Shown one piece after another: positions 27,870 through 36,962 of a DNA stretch of 64,000 nt (positions within the stretch are counted from its first letter, which is position 1; every line of letters begins with the position of its first letter). Where the stretch lies: NCBI GenBank assembly GCA_050299855.1, contig JBNKWQ010000008.1, positions 42,759-106,758 of the forward strand, given 5' to 3'. The notes beneath the pieces are model-generated. The model made no database searches. It was not told the origin of the DNA and saw only the letters and a program-made list of their open reading frames with translations. This DNA comes from Hahella sp050299855. Lineage in GTDB: Bacteria; Pseudomonadota; Gammaproteobacteria; Pseudomonadales; Oleiphilaceae. The translations under genes were made by a program, and so were the position numbers.

Positions 27870-29390
27870 TTATTCGTCGTTATGTAAATCCAATGGAACT
27901 TGGTTCGACATCAACTCGGTATCACGCTGGGACTTGTTGCTGTCATTACGCAACGCCTCTAAACGCTGTAAATATATATCGGTTATATCGCCGGTCACAT
28001 ATTTACCATCAAACACTGAGCAGTCGAACTGGGTAATATTGGGATTCCCCTCTCTGGCACAGTCGATCAGGTCCTGCAGATCCTGATAGATCAACCAATC
28101 TGCCCCAATCATTTTCTGCACATCTTCAACCGTGCGGCCATGGGCGATGAGCTCATTGGCAGCAGGCATATCAATTCCATATACATTAGGAAATCTGACC
28201 GCAGGTGCGGCAGAAGCAAAATACACCTTTTTGGCACCGGCATCTCTGGCCATCTGCACAATTTCCTTACAGGTGGTGCCTCGAACAATGGAATCATCCA
28301 CCAACATGACATTCTTGCCACGGAACTCCAGCTCAATGGGGTTCAACTTCTGCCTTACCGACTTCTTACGCTCACTCTGGCCCGGCATGATAAAGGTACG
28401 GCCGATATAACGATTCTTCATGAACCCTTCACGATACTTGATGCCCAGGCTCAAGGCCATTTGCATCGCCGAAGTACGGCTGGTATCAGGAATAGGCATA
28501 ACCACATCGATATCGTGATCTGGACGTTCACGGCTGATCTTGTCAGCCAGATGATCTCCCATACGCAAACGGGCTTTGTATACGGAAATTCCGTCGATTA
28601 TGGAATCCGGACGGGCAAAGTAAACCAGCTCAAAAATACAGGGATTCAGCGATGGTTTCTCAGCACACTGGTGAGTATGCAGGGTACCGTCGGTTTCAAT
28701 ATAAATAGCCTCACCAGGCTGTATGTCCCGAACCAGTTCGAAGCCGAGTGAGCTGAGGGCCACACTTTCAGAAGCGATCATGTACTCGGTGCCTTTTTCA
28801 GACACACGTTTTCCATAGCAGGCCGGGCGAATACCATTGGGGTCTCGAAACGCCACAATACCGTAGCCGGTAATCAGACTGATGGCCGCATAAGCCCCTT
28901 TGACCCTTTTATGTACGGCGCTGACGGCAGCAAAAACGTCATCTTTGGTAGGAACCAACTTGCCCTGCTTGTGCAGTTCGTGGGCAAACACGTTCAGCAG
29001 AACTTCAGAATCGGAATTAGTGTTGATATGCCTGAGATCTGTCCGGTAGATTTCGTTAGCCACTTCTTCGGTATTCGTCAGATTACCATTGTGTGCCAGC
29101 GTAATTCCGTAGGGTGAATTTACATAAAAAGGCTGCGCTTCAGCAGAACTCGAGCTACCTGCAGTTGGATAACGTACATGTCCTATGCCGACGTTACCTG
29201 CCAGACGCATCATATGGCGCGTGCGAAAGACATCCCGCACCAGTCCGTTATCTTTGCGCAGGAAGAATCGCTCATCCTGAAAGGTTACAATTCCCGCCGC
29301 ATCCTGTCCTCGATGCTGAAGCACTGTAAGCGCATCGTAGAGCTCCTGATTAACATTAGACTTTGCAACGATACCAACAATACCGCACAT
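27870..29390 (-). CDS. purF: Amidophosphoribosyltransferase
   Basis: 506 residues. The mature enzyme begins at the catalytic Cys2 (M-CGIVGIV), which releases ammonia from glutamine. It transfers this to PRPP in the first committed step of purine synthesis. The PRPP-binding loop is VMLVDDSIVRGTTCKEIVQ near residue 360. The segment RGQDAAGIVTF near residue 28 is typical of the glutaminase domain. It follows cvpA by 32 bp, the classic cvpA-purF pair. Confidence 0.97.
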   Translation of the reverse strand: MCGIVGIVAKSNVNQELYDALTVLQHRGQDAAGIVTFQDERFFLRKDNGLVRDVFRTRHMMRLAGNVGIGHVRYPTAGSSSSAEAQPFYVNSPYGITLAHNGNLTNTEEVANEIYRTDLRHINTNSDSEVLLNVFAHELHKQGKLVPTKDDVFAAVSAVHKRVKGAYAAISLITGYGIVAFRDPNGIRPACYGKRVSEKGTEYMIASESVALSSLGFELVRDIQPGEAIYIETDGTLHTHQCAEKPSLNPCIFELVYFARPDSIIDGISVYKARLRMGDHLADKISRERPDHDIDVVMPIPDTSRTSAMQMALSLGIKYREGFMKNRYIGRTFIMPGQSERKKSVRQKLNPIELEFRGKNVMLVDDSIVRGTTCKEIVQMARDAGAKKVYFASAAPAVRFPNVYGIDMPAANELIAHGRTVEDVQKMIGADWLIYQDLQDLIDCAREGNPNITQFDCSVFDGKYVTGDITDIYLQRLEALRNDSNKSQRDTELMSNQVPLDLHNDE

Positions 29391-29422
29391 ATTTGTTCAC
29401 CTCACCCTTCTGCCAGAGCGCA

Positions 29423-29926
29423 CTAAGCAGACGTTTTAAGCATGGACTTGATCGGGTCACCGAATATGGCTCGGGACCAGGCTTCAAGCTTTTCGAAATG
29501 TGGAATCAGGGAAGAATCAGACCACCAGGCATCCTGGGTAACTGGTGTCAGTCGCAACAAGGCAACCACTACCACGACCAGAATTACACCTCGCACCAGT
29601 CCGAATACAGTCCCCAAGACCCGATCCGTACCGGAAAGACCGGTAGTTTTGACCAGGGCAGAAATAAGATGATTGAGTAAGGCCCCGATTATCAGGGTTG
29701 CAACAAATAAAATGGCAAAAGCGACCAGTAATCTGATTGATGGAGCCGAAATAAGACTTTCCAGCAAAGTCGCCAAATTGACGTAAAACATACGGGCGAT
29801 AATAAATGCCAGTGCCCAACTGACCAGAGACAAGGCTTCTTTGACAAATCCTCGAACCACACTGACAGCGGTAGATAGAGTAACAATGCCGAGGATGACC
29901 CAATCAGCCCAATTCAAAATGCTCAT
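29423..29926 (-). CDS. cvpA: Inner-membrane protein CvpA (colicin V production family)
   Basis: 167 residues from the ATG at 29926 (MSILNWADWVILG). A longer reading from 29965 adds 13 residues that do not match the family. Four membrane helices are seen. Conserved positions include the VRGFVKEALSLVSWALAF stretch and the GTVFGLVRGVILVVV helix. The molecular role is unclear; in enterics it is needed for colicin V secretion and envelope homeostasis. It is always next to purF in this group. Confidence 0.93.
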   Translation of the reverse strand: MSILNWADWVILGIVTLSTAVSVVRGFVKEALSLVSWALAFIIARMFYVNLATLLESLISAPSIRLLVAFAILFVATLIIGALLNHLISALVKTTGLSGTDRVLGTVFGLVRGVILVVVVVALLRLTPVTQDAWWSDSSLIPHFEKLEAWSRAIFGDPIKSMLKTSA

Positions 29927-30051
29927 GCAGCCCGCTAACACCTTCCCATCGATAAGAGGGCGCACATTCTATCAAAAAGCAGTGCCCAGCAAAACAAATC
30001 CAATGACTATTTAGGGCGAATCCTGGCGCCCGCCCAGCTCAAGCCCTGATG

Positions 30052-30759
30052 CTATTGCGCAGGCTTATAACGAACTACCAGCGAAGACACCTTAAACCGT
30101 TGATCCATCGCAGTTTTCAGCGAATCTGCCTGCTCCCTTTTCAGGGTTGGGCCTGCAAACACCCGGACCAGGGTAGCCCCTCCGGACTGTATCTCCTGGA
30201 CATAGGCAGGAGTGTTGTCCTTGCCAAGCTCATCCCGAATTTTAAGCGCGCTATCCTTGTTCTTGAACGTCCCTATCTGGACAGCCCAGGCCACGGGTGC
30301 TCCCTGCGCATCCAAGGCTAAATCCCTGGCTTCTGAGGCAGATTCAACTATGACTTCAGGTTCTGCCGCCCTTGTAGCAGACGCCGTTGCCGGGGAGTCA
30401 TTCACTGGAGATTGCGGGATTGCTTTCTGCGCCACTGTGGCTTCAGGTGTATCGCTAGCCTCCTGCCCTCCTCCAACATGTTGGTCCTGGCTATTAGCCT
30501 GAGAACCTGGCTCAACAACCTGTTCTTCACTACTCGCTTCCGGCATTGCTGTAACGGGAATATCCGGATTGCTTTCGTTACGCAACTTCGGAGGCTTGGG
30601 CTCTTCTATAGTGAACTTTGGAATAGAAGGTTCCGGGGGAATGCTAATGACGTGCGAAGTCTGTTTTTGGTGAGATTTCTCAAATACCATTGGAATAAAT
30701 ATGATTGCCAGCGATACCAGTACAATTGCGCCCACAATTCTCTGCTTGAAACCATCCAT
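30052..30759 (-). CDS. dedD: DedD-like SPOR-domain protein
   Basis: 235 residues. One membrane helix near the N-terminus (residues 9-25, GAIVLVSLAIIFIPMVF) is followed by a long Pro/Glu/Ala-rich periplasmic linker. The C-terminal SPOR domain (WAVQIGTFKNKDSALKIRDE near 160, then VRVFAGPTLKREQADSLK) binds denuded septal peptidoglycan. Such proteins assist cell division. The folC-dedD-cvpA order is the standard one. Confidence 0.92.
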   Translation of the reverse strand: MDGFKQRIVGAIVLVSLAIIFIPMVFEKSHQKQTSHVISIPPEPSIPKFTIEEPKPPKLRNESNPDIPVTAMPEASSEEQVVEPGSQANSQDQHVGGGQEASDTPEATVAQKAIPQSPVNDSPATASATRAAEPEVIVESASEARDLALDAQGAPVAWAVQIGTFKNKDSALKIRDELGKDNTPAYVQEIQSGGATLVRVFAGPTLKREQADSLKTAMDQRFKVSSLVVRYKPAQ

Positions 30760-30881
30760 CTAGTGATCACAACCCTTTGGGAATAAGTTAATGCTCTGGA
30801 AGGACCCGGCGCTGAGGCGATCTACCGGCGACAGGTAAGTCTATCCAGCAAATTCTTTTAGATTGTCAGGCCTAATCCATG

Positions 30882-32216
30882 TCAGTGGGATATCATACCT
30901 GTTTGAAGAATTGCTGCCACCGTCAAGAAAGATCCAAATACGACCACTCTACCTTCGGTGCCAACGGCTTGTCTTGCATTCCGCATAGCATCAGCGGCAT
31001 TTGCACAAATTTCCACCTGCTGCCCCTTGCTAATGAGATGTTGCTCCAACTGACCGATGTCAAAGGCGCGCTCATCCTCAAGCTGAAAAATGAACCATTG
31101 CCTGAATTTTGATTCCATAGCATCAACCACACCGTCGACATCTTTATCTTTCAATGCCGAAAAGATCGCAACCTGAGCATCTGCCACCGGGTGAATATTC
31201 AACCAGTTTTCAAGATAGCGGGCAGCATGGGGATTGTGTGCCACATCCAGCACAACTTCTGGTGATTGCCCCATTCGCTGACAGCGCCCCTGCAGGTGCA
31301 ACGTCGGAAACCCCTTACCCGCAAGGACCATTTCCACCGGTATACCTAGCAATACAGCCGCCTGAACAGCTGTCGCCAAATTGCTGTAAGGAATATCGGG
31401 AAGCTGCGTTAGTTCTATCGCCAGCGGATGTTCATGAGCGTCCTTACCAGACCAGGTCAAGGTGCCTGAGGGTTCAGAGGTGACATTCAAGCCCGCAGAA
31501 GTACCCTCGCTCTGCTCCAGATTAAAATCTCGTTGCCACTGATAAATGGGGCAACCGAGCTTGTCTGCGTAATCGAATACAGACAACGGCATATCCGTAT
31601 CACCCAGTAACAGCGGACATCCAGGACGCATAATTCCGGCTTTCTCTCGCCCAATGACCTCCCGGTTATTACCGAGCCAGTCCTGGTGGTCAATATCAAT
31701 AGTGGTGATAATCGCAATATCAGGATCAACAATATTGACTGCGTCCAGTCGTCCACCCAAACCTACTTCAAGTATCCAGAGATCCAGACCTGCCTCTTTG
31801 AAAGCTGCGAAGGCAACCAGCGTTGTATACTCAAAGTAGGTCAGGGCTTCGCCCTCTCGCTGAGTTTCAACCTGCTCAAAGGCCTGAACGATACGCTCAT
31901 CGGTCAGATCTTCGCCCATAATCCTAATCCGCTCATTGAACTCCAGGAGATGCGGGGATGTATAGGCACCAACCTTAAGCCCGGCAGCCAAGGCCAGGGA
32001 TTCCAGAGTCGCAACTGTTGATCCTTTACCGTTGGTACCAGCGACGGTTGTTATCCTTGGATGATCTTTGCTCTTTTGATGCTTAGAAATTTTTGACATG
32101 TGACTGGCCAGTAATCGCTCAGAAACCCTGGCGACACGGTCCAGCCCCATATTGATAACCTGATCATGAAGACGGGTAGCGTGCTCCAGCCATTCGTCAA
32201 GAGTTTTCCCCGCCAT
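30882..32216 (-). CDS. folC: Bifunctional folylpolyglutamate synthase / dihydrofolate synthase
   Basis: 444 residues. It adds glutamate to dihydropteroate and to folates. The ATP loop is TTVAGTNGKGSTVATLESL near residue 55. The dihydrofolate-binding segment includes SPHLLEFNERIRI. The metal and omega-loop region EVGLGGRLDAVNIVDPDIAIIT and the C-terminal VLDVAHNPHAARYL complete the Mur-ligase fold. It lies 14 bp downstream of accD, so they are likely co-transcribed. Confidence 0.96.
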   Translation of the reverse strand: MAGKTLDEWLEHATRLHDQVINMGLDRVARVSERLLASHMSKISKHQKSKDHPRITTVAGTNGKGSTVATLESLALAAGLKVGAYTSPHLLEFNERIRIMGEDLTDERIVQAFEQVETQREGEALTYFEYTTLVAFAAFKEAGLDLWILEVGLGGRLDAVNIVDPDIAIITTIDIDHQDWLGNNREVIGREKAGIMRPGCPLLLGDTDMPLSVFDYADKLGCPIYQWQRDFNLEQSEGTSAGLNVTSEPSGTLTWSGKDAHEHPLAIELTQLPDIPYSNLATAVQAAVLLGIPVEMVLAGKGFPTLHLQGRCQRMGQSPEVVLDVAHNPHAARYLENWLNIHPVADAQVAIFSALKDKDVDGVVDAMESKFRQWFIFQLEDERAFDIGQLEQHLISKGQQVEICANAADAMRNARQAVGTEGRVVVFGSFLTVAAILQTGMISH

Positions 32217-32230
32217 AGTTCGAAATTCCG

Positions 32231-33175
32231 TTATTCGTTGGGAAGGACTGAACTCTGCCCTTTGGCCGCCTGTTGTGCCACCGCCTCATCAAATTCTGGC
32301 TCTGGCTCTTCCTCGGGGGCAGGTAAATTTAATAGCTTGGTAATAATTGCCGCCAGACGGTTACGCATCTGGCCACGAGCCATAATCATGTCGATGGCAC
32401 CGTGTTCCAACAGAAACTCACTGCGCTGAAACCCTTCAGGCAACTTTTCACGTACCGTCTGTTCGATAACTCGAGGACCGGCAAAGCCTATCAGGGCATT
32501 GGGTTCCGCAACGTTAAGATCACCCAACATTGCAAGACTCGCCGACACACCACCAAACACAGGATCAGTCATGACAGAAATGTATGGCAGTCCATTCATT
32601 TTCATAACTTCCAGAGCTGCGGAAGTTTTTGCCATCTGCATTAGCGAAATCAGCGCCTCCTGCATACGGGCACCACCACTGGCTGAAAAGCAGACCAATG
32701 CACAACGCTGCTCAAGGCAAGTATTAACGGCCCGTAAAAATTTTTCGCCGACCACCGCACCCATGGAGCCGCCGAGGAACTTAAACTCAAAAGCAGCCAC
32801 CACCACGGGAACAGATTTAACGGTACCTTTAAAAACCACCAGGGCATCTTTCTCACCGGTGGATTTCTGATTGCTTATCAGCCGGTCCTTATAACGCTTG
32901 GTATCCCTGAATTTTAAACGGTCATTAGGTTCCAGATCGGCAGAGATTTCAGCCCGACTTTCTGGATCTAAGAACAGGTCGATCCGGCGTCTGGCGGTAA
33001 CCCGCATGTGGTGCTGGCACTTCGGGCATACATCGAGATTCTTTTCCAGTTCGGGGCGGTAAAGTACTGCACTGCACTTGGGGCATTTTTTCCACAGCCC
33101 CTCAGGAACATTGCTCTTATGCTTCGACTGAGCTCCACCCATTCCGGGTATGATCTTTTCTAGCCAGCTACTCAT
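32231..33175 (-). CDS. accD: Acetyl-CoA carboxylase carboxyltransferase beta subunit
   Basis: 314 residues. The N-terminal zinc ribbon has four cysteines in CPKCSAVLY near residue 31 and CPKCQHHM near 50. The crotonase-like carboxyltransferase core shows LGGSMGAVVGEKF, SASGGARMQEALISLMQMAKT and VFGGVSASLAMLGD. With AccA it makes malonyl-CoA for fatty-acid synthesis. The C-terminus after 285 is a short acidic tail. The accD-folC order is conserved in gammaproteobacteria. Confidence 0.97.
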   Translation of the reverse strand: MSSWLEKIIPGMGGAQSKHKSNVPEGLWKKCPKCSAVLYRPELEKNLDVCPKCQHHMRVTARRRIDLFLDPESRAEISADLEPNDRLKFRDTKRYKDRLISNQKSTGEKDALVVFKGTVKSVPVVVAAFEFKFLGGSMGAVVGEKFLRAVNTCLEQRCALVCFSASGGARMQEALISLMQMAKTSAALEVMKMNGLPYISVMTDPVFGGVSASLAMLGDLNVAEPNALIGFAGPRVIEQTVREKLPEGFQRSEFLLEHGAIDMIMARGQMRNRLAAIITKLLNLPAPEEEPEPEFDEAVAQQAAKGQSSVLPNE

Positions 33176-33227
33176 AGTTACCTACTTATTGACTGATTAT
33201 TCCATTCAGCTTGTGATCGAACCCGGT

Positions 33228-34031
33228 TTACTGATCCATCGCCTTGCGCATGGAACCTATTAATTCGGCAATTTTCCCATGCATGACTTCAGTATTACCG
33301 GCATTTTCTGCAATTGTATTAACCAGAGCGCTGCCGACAATTACACCATCGGCTATTTTTGCCACTGCCGCAGCAGATTCGGCATCTTTTATACCGAATC
33401 CAACCCCTACCGGCATTTTGGTCAGCCCCCTGATTCGGTTTAATTGCTGTGTAACGTCATCAATATTCAAGGCGCTTGATCCGGTTACCCCCTTCAGGGA
33501 AACATAGTAAATATAGCCTGAACCATGGGAAACCGCTGACTCAATACGCTCATTAGTCGTTGTCGGGGCTAACAGGAAAATGGCATCCAGCCCCGCAGAC
33601 TTCATTGCAGGAATTACATCATCCGCTTCCTCGGGGGGTAAATCCACCATCAGGACACCGTCGACACCGGCGTCCCGAGCGCGGCTGATAAAGACATCCA
33701 TCCCCATGGCTTCCACCGGGTTCAAGTATCCCATCAGAACGATGGGAGTCTGCTGATTGGATTCCCGGAACTCAGCCACAATATCCAGAACATTTTTTAA
33801 CGAGGTATTGTGTGCCAGAGCCCGTTCACAGGCCAGCTGTATAACGGGACCATCGGCCATCGGGTCTGAAAAGGGCACCCCCAACTCGATAATATCTGCT
33901 CCGCAATCTACCAGCGTATTCATGATCGACAGCGTTTGCTCAGGATGCGGATCACCGGCAGTGACATATGGAATCAAAGCAGATTTTCCGGCCGATTTCA
34001 GTGCGGAAAGACAAGATGTAATGCGACTCAT
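33228..34031 (-). CDS. trpA: Tryptophan synthase alpha subunit
   Basis: 267 residues, a TIM barrel. It cleaves indole-3-glycerol phosphate to indole, which tunnels to TrpB. The catalytic residues are the Glu in DIIELGVPFSDPMADGPVIQ near residue 49 and the Asp in VLMVDLPPEE. The phosphate-binding GVGFGIKDAE segment is near 212. It follows trpB by 75 bp and precedes accD, as in several marine gammaproteobacteria. Confidence 0.97.
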   Translation of the reverse strand: MSRITSCLSALKSAGKSALIPYVTAGDPHPEQTLSIMNTLVDCGADIIELGVPFSDPMADGPVIQLACERALAHNTSLKNVLDIVAEFRESNQQTPIVLMGYLNPVEAMGMDVFISRARDAGVDGVLMVDLPPEEADDVIPAMKSAGLDAIFLLAPTTTNERIESAVSHGSGYIYYVSLKGVTGSSALNIDDVTQQLNRIRGLTKMPVGVGFGIKDAESAAAVAKIADGVIVGSALVNTIAENAGNTEVMHGKIAELIGSMRKAMDQ

Positions 34032-34106
34032 AAGCTACCTAGGTATAAAGGCTGCACCGCAACCTGTGAGTTAATTCTACTTGGTGTTTTTCATAAGAGC
34101 TTTTGA

Positions 34107-35324
34107 TCAGACTAACTGAATACCGTCCAATCCTGCGACGGTGTGAATATCCTTGTCACCTCGTCCCGACAAATTGATCACAATTACCTGATCAGGCTCC
34201 ATTTCCTTGGCCAACTTCATTCCGTAGGCAATGGCATGACTGGATTCCAGTGCCGGCATGATTCCTTCCACCCTGGTCAAAGTATGGAAGGCTTCGAGGG
34301 CCTCATCATCGGTGGCCGAGACATAGTTCGCCCGGCCAATATCTTTGAGCCAGGCATGTTCAGGTCCTACACCTGGGTAATCCAATCCTGCGGAAATGGA
34401 ATGAGTGGACAGTATCTGACCATTTTCATCTTCCATTAGATAAGTCCGGTTGCCATGAAGCACTCCTGGGCGCCCCGCACACAGCGGAGCTGCATGTTGG
34501 CCGCTCTCAATCCCATGGCCGCCGGCTTCAACACCAAACATCTTCACCGATTCATCTTCAATAAACGGATAAAACAGCCCCATCGCATTGGACCCACCAC
34601 CAACACAAGCAACCAGCGCGTCCGGTAAACGTCCCTCTTTTTCGAAGCATTGCAGACGCGCTTCACGACCGATTATAGACTGAAAATCGCGTACAAGTTT
34701 CGGATAGGGATGGGGTCCTGCGACCGTACCGATAATATAAAAAGTATCATCGACATTGGTAACCCAGTCTCTGAGGGCCTCATTCATGGCGTCCTTTAAC
34801 GTGCGGGTACCACTGGTCACCGGTTTAACCGTAGCGCCAAGCAGTTTCATACGATAGACATTCAGCGCCTGACGCTGAACATCCTCAGCGCCCATATAAA
34901 CGACGCACTCCAGCCCCAGGCGTGCAGCTACAGTTGCGGATGCCACGCCATGCTGCCCGGCTCCGGTTTCGGCGATAATACGAGGCTTACCAAGATATTT
35001 CGCCAGCAATGCCTGACCGATAGTATTATTAACTTTATGGGCGCCGGTATGGTTGAGGTCTTCCCGTTTGAGATATATTTTTGCCCCGCCGACCTTTTTG
35101 GTCAGGTGCTCTGCCAGGTAGAGTGGAGATGGACGACCGACGTAATCGGACATATCCCGATCAAACTCTTCCTGAAAGCGAGGGTCAATCCTCAACTTTT
35201 CATAATGCTCTTCCAATTCCAGCAATGAGGACATCAGAGTTTCGGAAACAAACCGCCCTCCATAAGGACCAAAATGCCCTCGCTTATCAGGTATACTGGC
35301 AAGTGTTTCCGCATCAAGACGCAT
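34107..35324 (-). CDS. trpB: Tryptophan synthase beta subunit
   Basis: 405 residues from the ATG at 35324; a GTG at 35342 would add six. It joins indole and serine using PLP. The PLP lysine is in HTGAHKVNNTIGQALLA near residue 87, the phosphate-binding loop is VGGGSNAMG and the GRFVSETLM start is typical. Its start overlaps the trpF stop by 11 bp, so the trpF-trpB-trpA genes are translationally coupled. Confidence 0.97.
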   Translation of the reverse strand: MRLDAETLASIPDKRGHFGPYGGRFVSETLMSSLLELEEHYEKLRIDPRFQEEFDRDMSDYVGRPSPLYLAEHLTKKVGGAKIYLKREDLNHTGAHKVNNTIGQALLAKYLGKPRIIAETGAGQHGVASATVAARLGLECVVYMGAEDVQRQALNVYRMKLLGATVKPVTSGTRTLKDAMNEALRDWVTNVDDTFYIIGTVAGPHPYPKLVRDFQSIIGREARLQCFEKEGRLPDALVACVGGGSNAMGLFYPFIEDESVKMFGVEAGGHGIESGQHAAPLCAGRPGVLHGNRTYLMEDENGQILSTHSISAGLDYPGVGPEHAWLKDIGRANYVSATDDEALEAFHTLTRVEGIMPALESSHAIAYGMKLAKEMEPDQVIVINLSGRGDKDIHTVAGLDGIQLV

Positions 35325-35940
35325 GTTCACGATAGACCTCACTTAAAAAAGCTTTCATTAAATTAGCGTCCTTGATTCCTTTGGACGCTTCTACCCCACC
35401 ACTGACATCTACAGCATAGGGTTTCACTTGTTGTATAGCCGATCTCACATTTGAGGAATCTAGTCCACCGGCGAGAATCAGGGGCTTGACTCTTTTCTCG
35501 GTCACCAGCGACCAGTCAAAGGTTTTTCCGGTCCCGCCCTTCAGCACCGGATCATGAGCATCAAGCAATAATGCCGATGCATGAGAATAAACCTCACTGA
35601 GCAGAACCAGATCCACTTCTTCAACCACACCCAATGCTTTGTAAAAAGGCCGTCCGAAGGAGCGGCAGAAAGCATCCGTCTCCTCACCATGAAATTGCAG
35701 CACATTGAGATCAACTTTACCGAGTATGGAACGTACCTCTTCCTCGCTATGGTTAACAAAAAGTCCAACGGTGGTCACAAAAGGAGGTAGTTCACGAATA
35801 ATTTCGGCGGCTGTTTCCGGCAGCACATAACGCGGGCTGGGTTTATAGAAAACAAACCCCAAGGCATCCACTCCCAGAGCTGAAGCGGTTAAAGCATCCT
35901 CCAGGCGGGTTATTCCACATATTTTGCAGCGAGTACGCAA
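35314..35940 (-). CDS. trpF: Phosphoribosylanthranilate isomerase
   Basis: 208 residues, TIM barrel. It performs the Amadori rearrangement in tryptophan synthesis. The catalytic Cys is in CKICGITRLEDA at the start and the Asp in YAVDVSGGVEASKGIKD near the end. The phosphate-binding LAGGLDSSNV segment is near 160. It overlaps trpB by 11 bp. trpF stands alone rather than fused to trpC, as in Pseudomonas. Confidence 0.96.
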   Translation of the reverse strand: MRTRCKICGITRLEDALTASALGVDALGFVFYKPSPRYVLPETAAEIIRELPPFVTTVGLFVNHSEEEVRSILGKVDLNVLQFHGEETDAFCRSFGRPFYKALGVVEEVDLVLLSEVYSHASALLLDAHDPVLKGGTGKTFDWSLVTEKRVKPLILAGGLDSSNVRSAIQQVKPYAVDVSGGVEASKGIKDANLMKAFLSEVYREHAS

Positions 35941-36053
35941 TCTGATGAGCCTCAGTTTTGAGCAAGGGCTTCGAATTATAGCTAGATCAAACCGGAGTAG
36001 GAAATGCGAATAGCTAGATTAATGAAGTATTCAACACCAAAGCCCCGTGATAT

Positions 36054-36917
36054 CTACCCCTCAAGGAAAAAAGGGCCTTTGGGAATGTCAGGAATACCAA
36101 AGCGTTGCGGATAGTTCACCTTAACCAGATAAAGACCATTTGATGGGGCGGTAACACCGGCTCGAGAACGCTTTTTCGCCCCAAGTACCTCAGCCACCCA
36201 CTCCGGCTTCTGCCTACCGGTACCGACCTGCAATAGTGTACCCACTATATTTCTCACCATGTGATGCAGAAAGGCGTTGGCTTCAATTTCAATAATCAAC
36301 AATGGACCACGCCTGACGACGCTGATATCCATAACATTACGAAAAGGCGTATGCGACTGGCAATCTGATCCGCGAAACGAACTAAAGTCATTTTCACCCA
36401 GCAGATTTTGAGCCGCAACGTGCATCTTTTTCTCATCGAGATGAGGATAGATCCAAGTGATGCTTCCGTGAGCCCAGGCTGGTTTAACCGGATGGTTATA
36501 AATCACATAGCGATATATTCGGGAGGTGGCTGAATACCTGGCATGGAACTCACTATTTACAGCGCCGGCCCATTGCACAGCAATGTCATCGGGAAGAAAG
36601 TGGTTAGTTCCCATTACCCATGAGTGCGGACTGCGGCTCGGTGCCTCTTCGAAATGGACGACTTGCTGAGTAGCATTCACACCAGCATCCGTACGACCGG
36701 CGCAAACCACTTCAATTTCTTTGTCCGATACTTTTGAGAGGGCTCGCTCAAGCAACGCCTGAATGGAAGCAACCCCTGATTTTTGTGCTTGCCAACCATG
36801 ATATCTCGCCCCCTCATAGCCCAAAACCATAGCCATTTTCGGGCTCCCTTCAATAGGCTTATTAGAAAGCGGATAAATTGAATTAACGGTAGGAATCGGG
36901 GGATCGGATTTTGACAT
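36054..36917 (-). CDS. truA: tRNA pseudouridine(38-40) synthase TruA
   Basis: 287 residues from the ATG at 36917. The catalytic Asp is in VCAGRTDAGVNATQQVVHF near residue 76; it isomerises uridines 38-40 of the anticodon arm. Other family segments are GYEGARYHGWQAQ and NAFLHHMVRNIVGTLL. An internal ATG at 36836 has a stronger ribosome site (GAAGGGAG, seven bases away) and would give a 260-residue protein closer to the family core, so the start is uncertain. The ribosome site of the 36917 start lies inside a hairpin. Confidence 0.93.
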   Translation of the reverse strand: MSKSDPPIPTVNSIYPLSNKPIEGSPKMAMVLGYEGARYHGWQAQKSGVASIQALLERALSKVSDKEIEVVCAGRTDAGVNATQQVVHFEEAPSRSPHSWVMGTNHFLPDDIAVQWAGAVNSEFHARYSATSRIYRYVIYNHPVKPAWAHGSITWIYPHLDEKKMHVAAQNLLGENDFSSFRGSDCQSHTPFRNVMDISVVRRGPLLIIEIEANAFLHHMVRNIVGTLLQVGTGRQKPEWVAEVLGAKKRSRAGVTAPSNGLYLVKVNYPQRFGIPDIPKGPFFLEG

Positions 36918-36920
36918 GTA

Positions 36921-36941
36921 CGGCCCTCAGCTAGAGGGCCG
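36921..36941 (-). promoter_or_regulatory. Hairpin covering the upstream truA ribosome-binding site
   Basis: CGGCCCTC at the 5' side pairs perfectly with GAGGGCCG, separated by a five-base loop. The GAGGG that would serve as ribosome site for the truA ATG at 36917 is in the 3' arm. It could act as a translational gate or as a stem at the end of the fimV message. Confidence 0.55.
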
Positions 36942-36962
36942 CATTATTAAGGATGACGGAAA

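Noticed and set aside
28140..28751. 203-codon plus-strand ORF
   Set aside because: It is antisense to purF, which has all its catalytic motifs; the product shows no recognisable domain.
35581..35790. 69-codon plus-strand ORF inside trpF
   Set aside because: It is antisense to trpF and has no ribosome site or family match.
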